Shown one piece after another: positions 29,480-38,294 of a DNA stretch of 64,000 nt. How positions within the stretch are numbered: position 1 is the first letter of the stretch; each line of letters begins with the position of its first letter. The stretch comes from CAWGCA01 sp963820955 (GTDB taxonomy: Bacteria; Pseudomonadota; Gammaproteobacteria; Chromatiales; Chromatiaceae). The notes below the pieces were generated by a model that was not told where the DNA came from, did no database searches, and saw nothing but the letters and a program-made list of their open reading frames with translations. A program made the translations under genes and the position numbers. Location of the stretch: assembly GCA_963820955.1 (NCBI GenBank), contig CAWGCA010000003.1, positions 124,001 to 188,000 of the forward strand, given 5' to 3'.

Positions 29480-30826
29480 TCATGCGCTCCTGGCCAGGTG
29501 GTCGTCCACCAACCTCCCACGCAGCGAATTGGGCAGCGCCTCGGTGATCTGGAGATTCACGAACCGACCGATCAATTCCTGCCGACCGTCGAAGTTCACC
29601 ACTCGATTGTTCTCGGTGCGCCCGGCCAGTTGGTTTGGATCCTTGCGGGCGGGACGCTCCACCAATACCCGCTCCACCCGCCCAACCATGCCGCGGCTGA
29701 TGCGTTGGGCCATCTCTTCAATCCGCCGCTGCAACCGTTCCAGCCGAGACTGTTTCACCGCCAGCGGCACATTATCGGCCATTTCCGCTGCCGGTGTGCC
29801 GGGCCGGGCGCTGTAGATGAAACTGAACGAGTGATCGAAACCGACCTCGTCAATCAATTGCATGGTGCGCCCGAAATCCTCTTCCGTCTCACCCGGAAAA
29901 CCGATGATAAAATCGGAGGATACACTGATCTCCGGCCGCAACTGCCGCAACCTGTTGATTTTCTGTTTGTAGTCCCAGGCCGTGTGTCCCCGCTTCATCC
30001 GGGCCAGGATGGGATCCGAACCGCTCTGCACCGGTAGATGAAGATGACTCACCAGTTCCGGCACCTCGCCGTAAACCGCAATCAGCCGGTCTGAAAATTC
30101 CAGCGGATGGGAGGTGGTGAAACGGATCCTGTCGATACCATCGATGGCCGCAAGGTACTGGATCACCAAGGCCAGATCGGCAATCCCTCCGTCATGCATG
30201 GGGCCGCGATAGGCGTTGACGTTCTGCCCCAGCAGGTTAACCTCCCGCACCCCCTGGTCCGCCAGTTTGGCCACTTCGGAGATGACGTCGTCAAACGGGC
30301 GGCTGATCTCCTCACCCCGGGTGTAGGGCACCACGCAGAAGGTGCAATATTTCGAACACCCCTCCATGATCGAGACATAGGCAGACGGACCATCGGATCG
30401 CGGTTCCGGCAGGCGATCGAATTTCTCGATCTCGGGAAAGGAGACATCCACCAGCGGTTCCCCCCGGTCCCGCACATGATCCAGCATCTGCGGCAGTCGG
30501 TGCAGGGTCTGAGGGCCAAAAACCAGGTCCACGAAGGGGGCCCGCTGCCGGATGGCTTCACCCTCCTGACTCGCGACACAACCCCCGACACCGATCACCA
30601 GTTCCGGTCTCTGCTCCTTCCAGGGGCGCCATCGTCCAAGCTGGGAAAAGACCTTCTCCTGGGCCTTTTCACGGATGGAGCAGGTGTTGAGCAAGAGCAC
30701 ATCTGCCGCCTCCGGGCGATCGACCAGTTCCAGATCATGGGTCTCCCTGAGCAGATCCACCATCTTGGCGGAATCGTACTCGTTCATCTGACAGCCGAAG
30801 GTCTTGATGTAGAGTTTTGAGGGCAT
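29480..30826 (-). CDS. miaB: tRNA methylthiotransferase MiaB
   Basis: A radical-SAM enzyme that adds the 2-methylthio group to i6A37 of tRNAs. The N-terminal UPF0004 domain has FGCQMNEYDSAKM and LNTCSIREKAQEK; the radical-SAM cluster is GCSKYCTFCVVPYTRG; a TRAM domain ends the protein. The 448-aa length is normal. It heads the miaB-ybeZ-ybeY-corC-lnt unit. Confidence 0.96.
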   Translation of the reverse strand: MPSKLYIKTFGCQMNEYDSAKMVDLLRETHDLELVDRPEAADVLLLNTCSIREKAQEKVFSQLGRWRPWKEQRPELVIGVGGCVASQEGEAIRQRAPFVDLVFGPQTLHRLPQMLDHVRDRGEPLVDVSFPEIEKFDRLPEPRSDGPSAYVSIMEGCSKYCTFCVVPYTRGEEISRPFDDVISEVAKLADQGVREVNLLGQNVNAYRGPMHDGGIADLALVIQYLAAIDGIDRIRFTTSHPLEFSDRLIAVYGEVPELVSHLHLPVQSGSDPILARMKRGHTAWDYKQKINRLRQLRPEISVSSDFIIGFPGETEEDFGRTMQLIDEVGFDHSFSFIYSARPGTPAAEMADNVPLAVKQSRLERLQRRIEEMAQRISRGMVGRVERVLVERPARKDPNQLAGRTENNRVVNFDGRQELIGRFVNLQITEALPNSLRGRLVDDHLARSA

Positions 30827-30968
30827 AGTGCGCGGTTTGTTGAGAGGCGCAGTAGATTACCGTCAATAATAAACTTTTTCCAGTTTGACCGCTGGTGCGG
30901 AGGTAATCGATAGTCGGTGGGGTCAGGGGTAATCAGTCATGCACGCTCACCGAGGCTAGGCCCTGCCG

Positions 30969-31916
30969 TTACAGTTCGTTCAATAATCGGCTCCAACTCT
31001 CCGCCTCACGCTGCGGCGTAAACAACACGCGCCGGGTACGGCAAGCCGAGGCCAGTTGTTGGTAGAACAGGGAGTCGGATTCGGCACGCAACAGCAGGAC
31101 ACGGAGTTGATCGCTGTCCTCCGGCGTATAGTAGCCGGGGTAGTCCTCGCCGAGAAGACCTATCGAACCGGCAATGCGCGACGCTATCACAGGCAGGCCC
31201 GCGACAACGGCCTCGGAGATGACATTCGCGCCACCTTCCATGCGCGAAGGCAGCACGAGCAGGTGTGAGCGGCCGTAGGCCCGACGGACACGATGATGAG
31301 GCACCTCGCCATACCAGCGATAACGGGGATTCCGCTCCTGTTCACTCCTGGCCGCCGCCGCCCAATCCAGGGTGTGAGCAGCACCGAAATGGTCGACCCG
31401 TATGCGACTCGATCCAGGTAAAGAACGCACCGCATAGGCCGGCCGCAAAGGGTCTTTTTCCTCACGCAGATGACCGGCGACGCAGACTCGGAAGCTTTGC
31501 TTAACCGGCGCTCGACCGGACAGCGGTTTTGCTGACTGGTAGATAACCCTCAGCTTATCGCGCTGATCCGCAGGCAGGGTATCGGCAATGCAGGCGTGCA
31601 GTCCGACCAGCCGGTCCGCCTGGGTGATGGAGCCCAAGGTGGTTTCCCTGTGACTATGAATAAAGCGATAGGCATCTGTGCCGGTAATGGCCACGATCAA
31701 AGGGCGCCCCGGATAGGCTGCGGCAAAACGATCGATAGCCGCGGCGCTGCGCCAGGCGTGCAGCGCTATCATCAGGTCCGCAGCCTCCCCCATGTAGTCC
31801 ACCGAAATCTGCAGCCTGTGCCCGAGTGAGCGCAAGATCTCAGCCCAGCGGGTGGCGGTAGCACGGTTGCCGGCCCGGGAGCGGGGCGGCGCGGGTGTAA
31901 TGAGTATGATACGCAT
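30969..31916 (-). CDS. senB: Selenosugar synthase SenB-like glycosyltransferase
   Basis: A GT-B fold glycosyltransferase-like protein. SenB proteins make a 1-seleno-N-acetylhexosamine from UDP-sugar and selenophosphate for selenoneine synthesis. Features matching the family as I know it: the N-terminal ITPAPPRSRAGNRATATRWA, DLMIALHAWRSAAAIDRF, IVAITGTDAYRFI, VAGHLREEKDPLRPAYAVR, PRYRWYGEVPHHRVRRAY, and the C-terminal nucleotide-sugar segment LPSRMEGGANVISEAVVAGLPVIASR. The length is 315 aa from the ATG at 31916; a GTG at 31940 is possible. It diverges from the EgtB/SenA gene across 133 bases. The sugar used is not predictable from sequence. The identification rests on the family pattern plus the neighbours. 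Confidence 0.8.
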   Translation of the reverse strand: MRIILITPAPPRSRAGNRATATRWAEILRSLGHRLQISVDYMGEAADLMIALHAWRSAAAIDRFAAAYPGRPLIVAITGTDAYRFIHSHRETTLGSITQADRLVGLHACIADTLPADQRDKLRVIYQSAKPLSGRAPVKQSFRVCVAGHLREEKDPLRPAYAVRSLPGSSRIRVDHFGAAHTLDWAAAARSEQERNPRYRWYGEVPHHRVRRAYGRSHLLVLPSRMEGGANVISEAVVAGLPVIASRIAGSIGLLGEDYPGYYTPEDSDQLRVLLLRAESDSLFYQQLASACRTRRVLFTPQREAESWSRLLNEL

Positions 31917-32049
31917 GATTGTGCGGCCCTGTTCTCCCACCCATTATGCCTGAGCGATCAGTCGGGTGCTCCCGCACCGGATCGATTCCTGACCTCTGCT
32001 GCGCCCTCTGCGTGACATCTCCGCCATCGCTTGTAAGAATGCAGCGTGA

Positions 32050-33342
32050 ATGGATGGACAAAACAAGCTCATTGCGCAAATCGAAGACTCGCGGGCCCGC
32101 ACCCTGAAACTGATTGAACAGCTGGATGAAAAACAGCTGATGGGACCACCCTTGCCTATCGTCAACCCGTTGCGCTGGGAGATAGGCCACACCGCGTACT
32201 TTTACGAATATTGGGTCTTGCGGCACCATTTTGGCGAAGCCGCGGGTCGTCCGGATGTAGACCGCCTGTACGACTCGATCAGTATCGCTCATGATGATCG
32301 CTGGGACCTTCCGCTGCCATCGATGCCGGACACCCTGGCTTATATGAAAAGTGTGCTTTCGCGGGTGCGGGCACGGCTTGCCGAGGGCAAGGCCGATCCG
32401 CGGCGTGACTATCTGACCCGATACGCGGTGTATCACGAAGACATGCACACTGAGGCCTTTACCTATACCCGCCAGACACTGGCTTACCCGCAACCTGATA
32501 TCGCACCCGAACCAGAGCCAGACTGGCAAATTGCCGAGTTGGCCGGAGATACGGAAATTCCTGGTGGTCTGTTCCAACTCGGCGCGAGTATCGACGATGG
32601 GTTCGTATTCGACAATGAAAAATGGGCGCATACGGTCGAAGTCGCGCCGTTCGGTATTGCCCGGACCGCAACCACGAACGCCGAATATGCCGACTTCGTA
32701 GATGACGGCGGCTATCAGCGCCGGGAGTTTTGGGACGACGCCGGCTGGCAGTGGCGTACTGCCGTCAAGCTCGATCACCCAATCTACTGGCGACGCACGG
32801 CAGAGGAGTGGCAGCTAAGACGTTTCGATAGCTGGCAACCCCTGCCAGCCGACGCCACGGTTATCCATGTGAGCTGGCATGAGGCCCAGGCCTACTGCCG
32901 CTGGGCTGGACGGCGCTTGCCAAGTGAGTTGGAGTGGGAGGTAGCGGCAGCCGGAGAACCCACCGTCGATGGGCAGAGGCTGGCCGCCCGTAAACGACGT
33001 TACCCCTGGGGTGACAGGGAACCAACACCCGCTCTCGCTAACCTGGATGGCGGCGCACTGGGCACCATCGATGCCCGAGCCCTACCCGACGGCGACAGCG
33101 CCTTCGGGTGTCGCCAGATGATCGGCAACGTCTGGGAGTGGACCGACACCCTGTTCGGTCCCTATCCCGGCTTCAAGCCCGATATGTACCAGGACTACTC
33201 ACAGCCGCTGTTCGGTAGCACCCGAGTCTTGCGCGGCGGCGCCTGGGCCACCCGGGGAAGACTCATCCGCAACACCTGGCGAAACTACTACGGGCCGGAT
33301 CGTAACGACGTGTTTGCGGGATTTCGTACCTGTGCCTTGTAA
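32050..33342 (+). CDS. senA: EgtB/SenA-type iron-dependent hercynine C-S/C-Se-forming enzyme (probable selenoneine synthase)
   Basis: A nonheme-iron sulfoxide/selenoxide synthase. The N-terminal DinB_2 domain supplies a three-histidine iron site: H47 in LRWEIGHTAYF and H129/H133 in HEDMHTEA. The C-terminal formylglycine-generating-type domain (about residues 165-430) has IPGGLFQLGAS, VSWHEAQAYCRWAGRRLPSE, GNVWEWTD and RVLRGGAWATR. By itself the protein could be EgtB (ergothioneine). The adjacent SenB and selenophosphate synthetase, and the absence of EgtA, EgtC or EgtE genes nearby, favour SenA, which joins a selenosugar to hercynine. The length is 430 aa. It starts an operon with egtD (21-base gap) and the SelD fusion. 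Confidence 0.78.
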   Translation: MDGQNKLIAQIEDSRARTLKLIEQLDEKQLMGPPLPIVNPLRWEIGHTAYFYEYWVLRHHFGEAAGRPDVDRLYDSISIAHDDRWDLPLPSMPDTLAYMKSVLSRVRARLAEGKADPRRDYLTRYAVYHEDMHTEAFTYTRQTLAYPQPDIAPEPEPDWQIAELAGDTEIPGGLFQLGASIDDGFVFDNEKWAHTVEVAPFGIARTATTNAEYADFVDDGGYQRREFWDDAGWQWRTAVKLDHPIYWRRTAEEWQLRRFDSWQPLPADATVIHVSWHEAQAYCRWAGRRLPSELEWEVAAAGEPTVDGQRLAARKRRYPWGDREPTPALANLDGGALGTIDARALPDGDSAFGCRQMIGNVWEWTDTLFGPYPGFKPDMYQDYSQPLFGSTRVLRGGAWATRGRLIRNTWRNYYGPDRNDVFAGFRTCAL

Positions 33343-33363
33343 CATCGATTGGAAAGAATTGTT

Positions 33364-34329
33364 GTGAGTCACGGGCGTATAGAGTTTCACGACCTGCACC
33401 CCACAACTGACGATTTGGCGTCCGAGGTTTTGGCGGGACTGGCACGGCGACCGCGCAGCATCCCGCCGAAGTTCTTTTATGATCACCAGGGCTCACAGCT
33501 GTTCGACGCCATCACCGAGACCCCGGAATACTACCCGACCCGCACCGAAGTCGGCATTCTGAAGACCAATGCCAAGGCGATCGCTGAAACCGTGGGTAGG
33601 GGCAGCCTGCTGGTTGAGCCGGGCGGAGGAAGCTGCGCCAAGGTGCGCATTCTGCTGGAGGGGCTCAGGCCGTGTGCCTATGTGCCCATGGACATATCAC
33701 GCAACCACCTGTGGCTGGCGGCCGAGCAGATGGCTGCGGAGTTCCCATGGCTCGAGGTGCATGCCGCCTGCACCGACTTCACCCGGCAGATGAAGCTACC
33801 CCATACGGTACCTGAAGGGGCACGGGTAGCCTTTTTCCCCGGTTCGAGTATCGGCAACTTCGACCCTGACAGCGCGGTGGACTTTCTCAGCACGGTGGCG
33901 GAGCTGGTTGAAGCTGAAGGCTTCCTGCTGATTGGGGTCGACCTGAAGAAGGAAAAAGCGGTGCTGGATGCTGCATACAACGACGCCGGCGGGATCACCG
34001 CCGCCTTCAATCTGAATCTGCTGACCCGTATCAATCGCGAACTGGGTGCAGACTTCGATCTCTCCGCCTGGCGCCATAAGGCCTTCTACAATGAATCACT
34101 GGGACGTATCGAAATGCACCTGGAAAGCCTTGCCGCTCAAACAGTACGCGTTGCTGGGACATCCGTTGACTTTGGCAGAGGCGAAACCATTCACACCGAA
34201 AACTCCTACAAATATGGAGTCGAGGAGTTTCAGCGGCTGACCCGACGCGCCGGTTTTATGCCGATGACCGTCTGGACCGACCAAGACCGGCTGTTCAGTG
34301 TTCACCTGCTCCGCACGGACAATTCCTGA
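33364..34329 (+). CDS. egtD: L-histidine N-alpha-methyltransferase EgtD
   Basis: A SAM-dependent enzyme that trimethylates histidine to hercynine, the common precursor of ergothioneine and selenoneine. Family marks are PPKFFYDHQGSQLFDAITET, EYYPTRTEVGIL, the SAM site LVEPGGGSCAKVRILLEG, and AFFPGSSIGNFDPDSAVDFL. The GTG at 33364 is preferred because GGAAAG sits 7 bases upstream; a TTG at 33349 is the alternative. The length of 321 aa is normal. It is the second gene of the operon and supplies the acceptor for SenA. Confidence 0.93.
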   Translation: MSHGRIEFHDLHPTTDDLASEVLAGLARRPRSIPPKFFYDHQGSQLFDAITETPEYYPTRTEVGILKTNAKAIAETVGRGSLLVEPGGGSCAKVRILLEGLRPCAYVPMDISRNHLWLAAEQMAAEFPWLEVHAACTDFTRQMKLPHTVPEGARVAFFPGSSIGNFDPDSAVDFLSTVAELVEAEGFLLIGVDLKKEKAVLDAAYNDAGGITAAFNLNLLTRINRELGADFDLSAWRHKAFYNESLGRIEMHLESLAAQTVRVAGTSVDFGRGETIHTENSYKYGVEEFQRLTRRAGFMPMTVWTDQDRLFSVHLLRTDNS

Positions 34330-34370
34330 ATCCCTGTTTCGACCGCAACCATCACGCCACATAGAGATCC

Positions 34371-36632
34371 ATGCAAAAATCCAACACACCGGTGGTAAAA
34401 GACCTGGTCCTGGTAGGTGGCGGTCACGCCCATGTCTCGGTGCTGCGTCGTTTCGGCATGCAACCGCTGGCTGGTTTGAGGATCACGCTGATCACGCGCG
34501 ACATCCACACGCCTTATTCTGGGATGCTGCCAGGCCATATCGCGGGACACTATGACTACGACGCCTGTCACATCGACCTGGGTCCGCTGGCGCGTTTCGC
34601 GAGCGCCCGGCTGTACCATGCCGAGGTAGAGGGTTTGGACCTCGAACGCCGCCAACTGCAGGTAGCGGGCCGGCCCCCTGTAGGCTACGACCTGTTATCG
34701 ATCAATACCGGATCCCGCCCAAGTGTTGTGAGTGTGGACGGCGCGGCCGAGTATGCCCTGGCCGCCAAGCCGATCGATCGATTTCTGGAAGGTTGGCAGA
34801 CGCTGGTTGATCGTGTCCGGGAAAGCGTTGATCGCTTCCGAGTGGTGGTGGTCGGTGGCGGCGCCGGCGGGGTCGAACTGGCGCTTTCCGCCCAGTATCG
34901 GCTGCAACGGCTGCTCACCGAGCAGGGTGGCGACCCGAAACGCCTGAGCTTTACCCTCCTGACCCAGGGACCGGAGATTCTAGCTACCCACAACGCCGGG
35001 GTGCGCGGACGTTTTGAGAGAGTGCTCGCTGAACGTGGCATCGAGGTTCGTTGCAACCACAAAGTAGTGGCGGTAACAGAAAGCTGGGTACAAGCGGAAC
35101 AACAAGCCCCGGTTCCGGCAGACAGGGTGCTCTGGGTGACCACGGCATCAGCCCCGCCCTGGCCCGCGGCCGCCGGGCTGGCGGTGGACGAAGCCGGTTT
35201 TATCCTGGTCGACCGGCATCTACAGTCGGTTTCCCACCCCGGTATATTCGTTGCCGGCGATGTAGCCGCCTTGCCGGATCCCAGGCCCAAATCCGGTGTG
35301 TTTGCGGTGCGCCAGGGGCGGGTACTCAGCGACAATCTGCGCCGTGCCGTACTTGGCAAAAAATTCCGAACCTATCGACCCCAGCGCGCCTTTCTCGGGC
35401 TCATCAGTACGGGAGACCGCTATGCGGTGGCATCTCGCGGCAACTGGTCTATGCAGGGAGCCTGGCTATGGCAGGCCAAGGACTGGATCGACCGTCGTTT
35501 CATGAAACGCTACAACGAGCTGCCTGACATGGCCAGCGAAGACAACCCCGAGCTGCCGCCTGGAATCGCCGACAGCGAAGCGATCAAGGAGCTATCGACC
35601 CTCGCTATGCGTTGCGGCGGCTGTGGTGCGAAGGTGGGCAGTACCGTGCTCACTCGGGTCATGCAACGGCTTCCTGTTGGCCGGCGCGACGATGTGCTGG
35701 TGGGAATGAATGACCCGGACGACGCGGCGATGCTCGCCATACCCCCGGGAAAGGTCATGGTACAGAGTGTCGACTATTTCCGGGCCTTTCTCGATGACAC
35801 CTACACCTTCGGCGCCATCGCTGCCAATCATGCCCTGGGTGACCTGTTTGCAATGGGTGCCGAACCTCAGTCCGCCCTGGCGATCGCTACCGTTCCTTAC
35901 GGCCGGGAACGGGTGGTGGAAGAGGCGCTCTACGAACTGCTGGCCGGGGCGCTGAGTATCCTGGATCCGACCGGGGCGGTTTTGGTGGGCGGACACTCCA
36001 GCGAGGGTGCCGAACTGGCCTTTGGGCTGACGGTCAATGGACTGATCGATCCGGACCAGGTGTGGCGCAAGAGTGGCCTGCAGCCCGGCGATGCCCTGGT
36101 GCTGACCAAGGCAGTGGGGACCGGTACGCTGTTCGCGGCGGATATGCGTCGACGCGCAAAGGGCCGCTGGATCGACGCCGCCATTGCCTCGATGCTGATA
36201 TCGAACCAGACAGCGGCTGCGTGTTTGCGTCAATACCATGCCAGGGCCTGCACCGACCTCACCGGTTTCGGGCTGATCGGTCATCTGGTGGAAATGACCC
36301 GCGCCTCAGGTGTGGATGCCCGTCTACAGATGGACAGCATACCCTTGCTGGACGGTGCGACCGAAACTGTCGCTGCCGGCATCCTGTCGTCGTTGCAGCC
36401 ACAGAATCTGCGACTGCGCCGTGCCATCAGAGACCCGGGGCAGGCGGCATGTCATCGGAACTATCCCTTGTTATTCGACCCGCAAACCGCCGGCGGATTG
36501 CTGGCGGGAGTTCCGCCTGAAACTGTCTCAGACTGCGTTTCCGCACTGCACAGGCTCGGCTATGGTGACACAGCCGTGATCGGTACGGTGGAATCTCACA
36601 GCGACAGCGCTGCACCGCTATCGCTGGTGTGA
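34371..36632 (+). CDS. selD: NAD(P)/FAD oxidoreductase - selenophosphate synthetase (SelD) fusion
   Basis: A 753-aa two-domain protein. Residues about 1-400 are an NDH-2-like flavoprotein: the FAD site LVLVGGGHAHVSVLRRFG, the NAD(P)H site VVVVGGGAGGVELAL, and FVAGDVAALPDPRPKSGVFA. Residues about 405-753 are SelD, which makes selenophosphate from selenide and ATP. The catalytic pair is C418 and K421 in RCGGCGAKVG (cysteine, not selenocysteine). Metal/ATP parts VDYFRAFLDDTYTFGAIAAN, ALGDLFAMGAEPQSAL and VGGHSSEGAE are intact. Such fusions are known in other bacteria. In this operon it would act as SenC, providing selenophosphate to SenB; the flavin domain may help generate or deliver selenide, which is inference. 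Confidence 0.88.
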   Translation: MQKSNTPVVKDLVLVGGGHAHVSVLRRFGMQPLAGLRITLITRDIHTPYSGMLPGHIAGHYDYDACHIDLGPLARFASARLYHAEVEGLDLERRQLQVAGRPPVGYDLLSINTGSRPSVVSVDGAAEYALAAKPIDRFLEGWQTLVDRVRESVDRFRVVVVGGGAGGVELALSAQYRLQRLLTEQGGDPKRLSFTLLTQGPEILATHNAGVRGRFERVLAERGIEVRCNHKVVAVTESWVQAEQQAPVPADRVLWVTTASAPPWPAAAGLAVDEAGFILVDRHLQSVSHPGIFVAGDVAALPDPRPKSGVFAVRQGRVLSDNLRRAVLGKKFRTYRPQRAFLGLISTGDRYAVASRGNWSMQGAWLWQAKDWIDRRFMKRYNELPDMASEDNPELPPGIADSEAIKELSTLAMRCGGCGAKVGSTVLTRVMQRLPVGRRDDVLVGMNDPDDAAMLAIPPGKVMVQSVDYFRAFLDDTYTFGAIAANHALGDLFAMGAEPQSALAIATVPYGRERVVEEALYELLAGALSILDPTGAVLVGGHSSEGAELAFGLTVNGLIDPDQVWRKSGLQPGDALVLTKAVGTGTLFAADMRRRAKGRWIDAAIASMLISNQTAAACLRQYHARACTDLTGFGLIGHLVEMTRASGVDARLQMDSIPLLDGATETVAAGILSSLQPQNLRLRRAIRDPGQAACHRNYPLLFDPQTAGGLLAGVPPETVSDCVSALHRLGYGDTAVIGTVESHSDSAAPLSLV

Positions 36633-36739
36633 GATTGCCTCCTGATCGGACTGGAAAAACCGGGGCGCTACCTGAAACCCGTTGCACCGGGTGTTACTAA
36701 GGTGGTCATTTGATATGCGACATAGAAATACCGAGGTGT

Positions 36740-36873
36740 CGACGGCAAGCGAGCTACAAGGATGTAGTCAGTTAGGGCAATGCAGGAGCAATTGCCGGAT
36801 GCCGCCGTCAAACCTACACGGATGTATTTACGGCAGCCTTCGCATTTCAATATCGCATATTGGACGTTTTTTT
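36740..36873 (+). ncRNA. Candidate RNA with multiple GGA-loop hairpins (CsrB/RsmZ-like or RsmA-regulated leader)
   Basis: Within about 75 bases lie ctacaaggatgtag (36754-36767), an AGGA-loop hairpin with an 8-bp stem and one bulge (36776-36793), a ccGGAtgccg segment near 36796, and tacacggatgta (36815-36826). The first and last match the CsrA/RsmA consensus RUACARGGAUGU with GGA in a loop. A CAATAT-CGC-ATATTG stem (36848-36862) and T8 (36867-36874) then resemble a terminator. This could be a small regulatory RNA that titrates CsrA, or the 5' leader of the hydrolase-mlaA mRNA. No clear promoter was identified. The ends are approximate. Confidence 0.35.
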
Positions 36874-36880
36874 TAGTAAC

Positions 36881-38287
36881 ATGGGCGCCATCGAATCGTC
36901 CGGGAATTCCCCCCAGGTATCAGCCTTGCAACAGACTAAAATCCATTCGCTCGGCGCATCGATATCGTCATTTTGCACCCCTCGACAGCGCCGCTGCCGA
37001 CTGCGGTGGCTGTTTGCTGTGCTGGTTTCAATACTCGCACCGGCAATCCAGAGCAGCGACTTTTCCGGTTACGCCTACCCGATCACTGACCCATTCGAGG
37101 CCACCGTGACCGGCACTCCGGTCGAACTCAGGCACGAAATCGATCAGGAAAAACCGATACGGGTGCGCAGCTTCGACCTGGACATCTTTCCGGGGCGGGA
37201 GATGCCGCCGCTTTTCCAGTCGGTGCGCAAACTGGAGTTCACCCTGGCCTACCAGGAACAGGCCTCTCCACTGCTGTTCGTCATCGCCGGCACCGGTGGC
37301 AGCCATCGCGCGGCAACCGCGAGGTTCCTTCAGCGTGTTTTCTATCAGGCAGGTTTTCACGTCATCACCCTCTCATCCCCCACCAGCTATGAGTTCATCA
37401 CCGCCGCCTCGCAATCGCGGTACCCGGGCATAAGCGCCGAGGATGCCGGGGACCTGTACCGTGTCATGCAGTTATCTCTCGAGCGGGTGAAAGACCGGAT
37501 TTCCGTGACCGATGTTTATCTCACCGGCTACAGCCTGGGCGGTCTGCAAGCGGCATTCGTCAGCCAACGCGACGAACAGGAAAAGGCGATAGGCTTCCGT
37601 AAAGTGCTGCTCCTCAACCCTCCAGTCAGCCTTTACACCTCGGCTTCGATTCTCGATGGTCTGGTCAGCAGTGACCCTAGACTGAAAAACGCCCATCTCT
37701 TTTTTAACGGACTGTTTGAGAAGTTTACCAAGTATTTCAAGGAAAACGGCATGATCAGGCTCGATGATGAGGCCTTCCTGTTCAAATTCCAGGAGAGCGA
37801 TCAATCGTTGGAAAAAGAAGAGCTCATGGCTTTGATCGGCGCGGCGTTTCGATTCACATCCGCCGGGCTCGTTTTCACTGTGGATGCGCTTAACCAGACG
37901 GGCTACGTGGTCGAGAAGGGTCAGCGACTGACCCTGGGCACACCCCTCGAGCAGTACTTCAAGCGCGGTCTCTGGTGGCGATTCACCGACTACTTCGAGC
38001 TCCTGCTGATACCCTACTGGAAGCATCTGCATCCGCAGGATAGCAGGGATCACCTGATCGCAAAGATCAGTTTGTTTGCGCTGCGGGATTACCTGGCGGG
38101 AGCACAAAAAATAGGGGTTATCTCCAACGCCGACGAAATCATCCTGGCGCCGGGGGATATCCGTTTTCTCTCCGAGACCTTCGGCTCCAGGGCAACCATT
38201 TTCCCCCGCGGCGGCCACCTGGGGAATATACAACATCGGGATTACGTCGCGCATATGCTGGCTTTTTTCGACGCCAAAGGAGGCTAG
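36881..38287 (+). CDS. Exported serine-hydrolase-like protein preceding mlaA
   Basis: A protein of about 468 aa that I do not recognise as a named family. A basic stretch (RQRRCRLR) and a hydrophobic segment (WLFAVLVSILAPAI, about residues 40-55) suggest export. The alpha/beta-hydrolase-like core has LFVIAGTGGSHRAAT near the first strand, a nucleophile elbow GYSLGG with S218, a possible acid in SNADEIILAPGD, and a possible catalytic histidine in PRGGHLGNIQH. The start is uncertain: the ATG at 36881 has no ribosome site, and a TTG at 36860 is the longest option. mlaA follows 7 bases after the stop, so the pair is almost certainly co-translated, pointing to a job in envelope lipid handling. Confidence 0.65.
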   Translation: MGAIESSGNSPQVSALQQTKIHSLGASISSFCTPRQRRCRLRWLFAVLVSILAPAIQSSDFSGYAYPITDPFEATVTGTPVELRHEIDQEKPIRVRSFDLDIFPGREMPPLFQSVRKLEFTLAYQEQASPLLFVIAGTGGSHRAATARFLQRVFYQAGFHVITLSSPTSYEFITAASQSRYPGISAEDAGDLYRVMQLSLERVKDRISVTDVYLTGYSLGGLQAAFVSQRDEQEKAIGFRKVLLLNPPVSLYTSASILDGLVSSDPRLKNAHLFFNGLFEKFTKYFKENGMIRLDDEAFLFKFQESDQSLEKEELMALIGAAFRFTSAGLVFTVDALNQTGYVVEKGQRLTLGTPLEQYFKRGLWWRFTDYFELLLIPYWKHLHPQDSRDHLIAKISLFALRDYLAGAQKIGVISNADEIILAPGDIRFLSETFGSRATIFPRGGHLGNIQHRDYVAHMLAFFDAKGG

Positions 38288-38294
38288 CGGGAAT

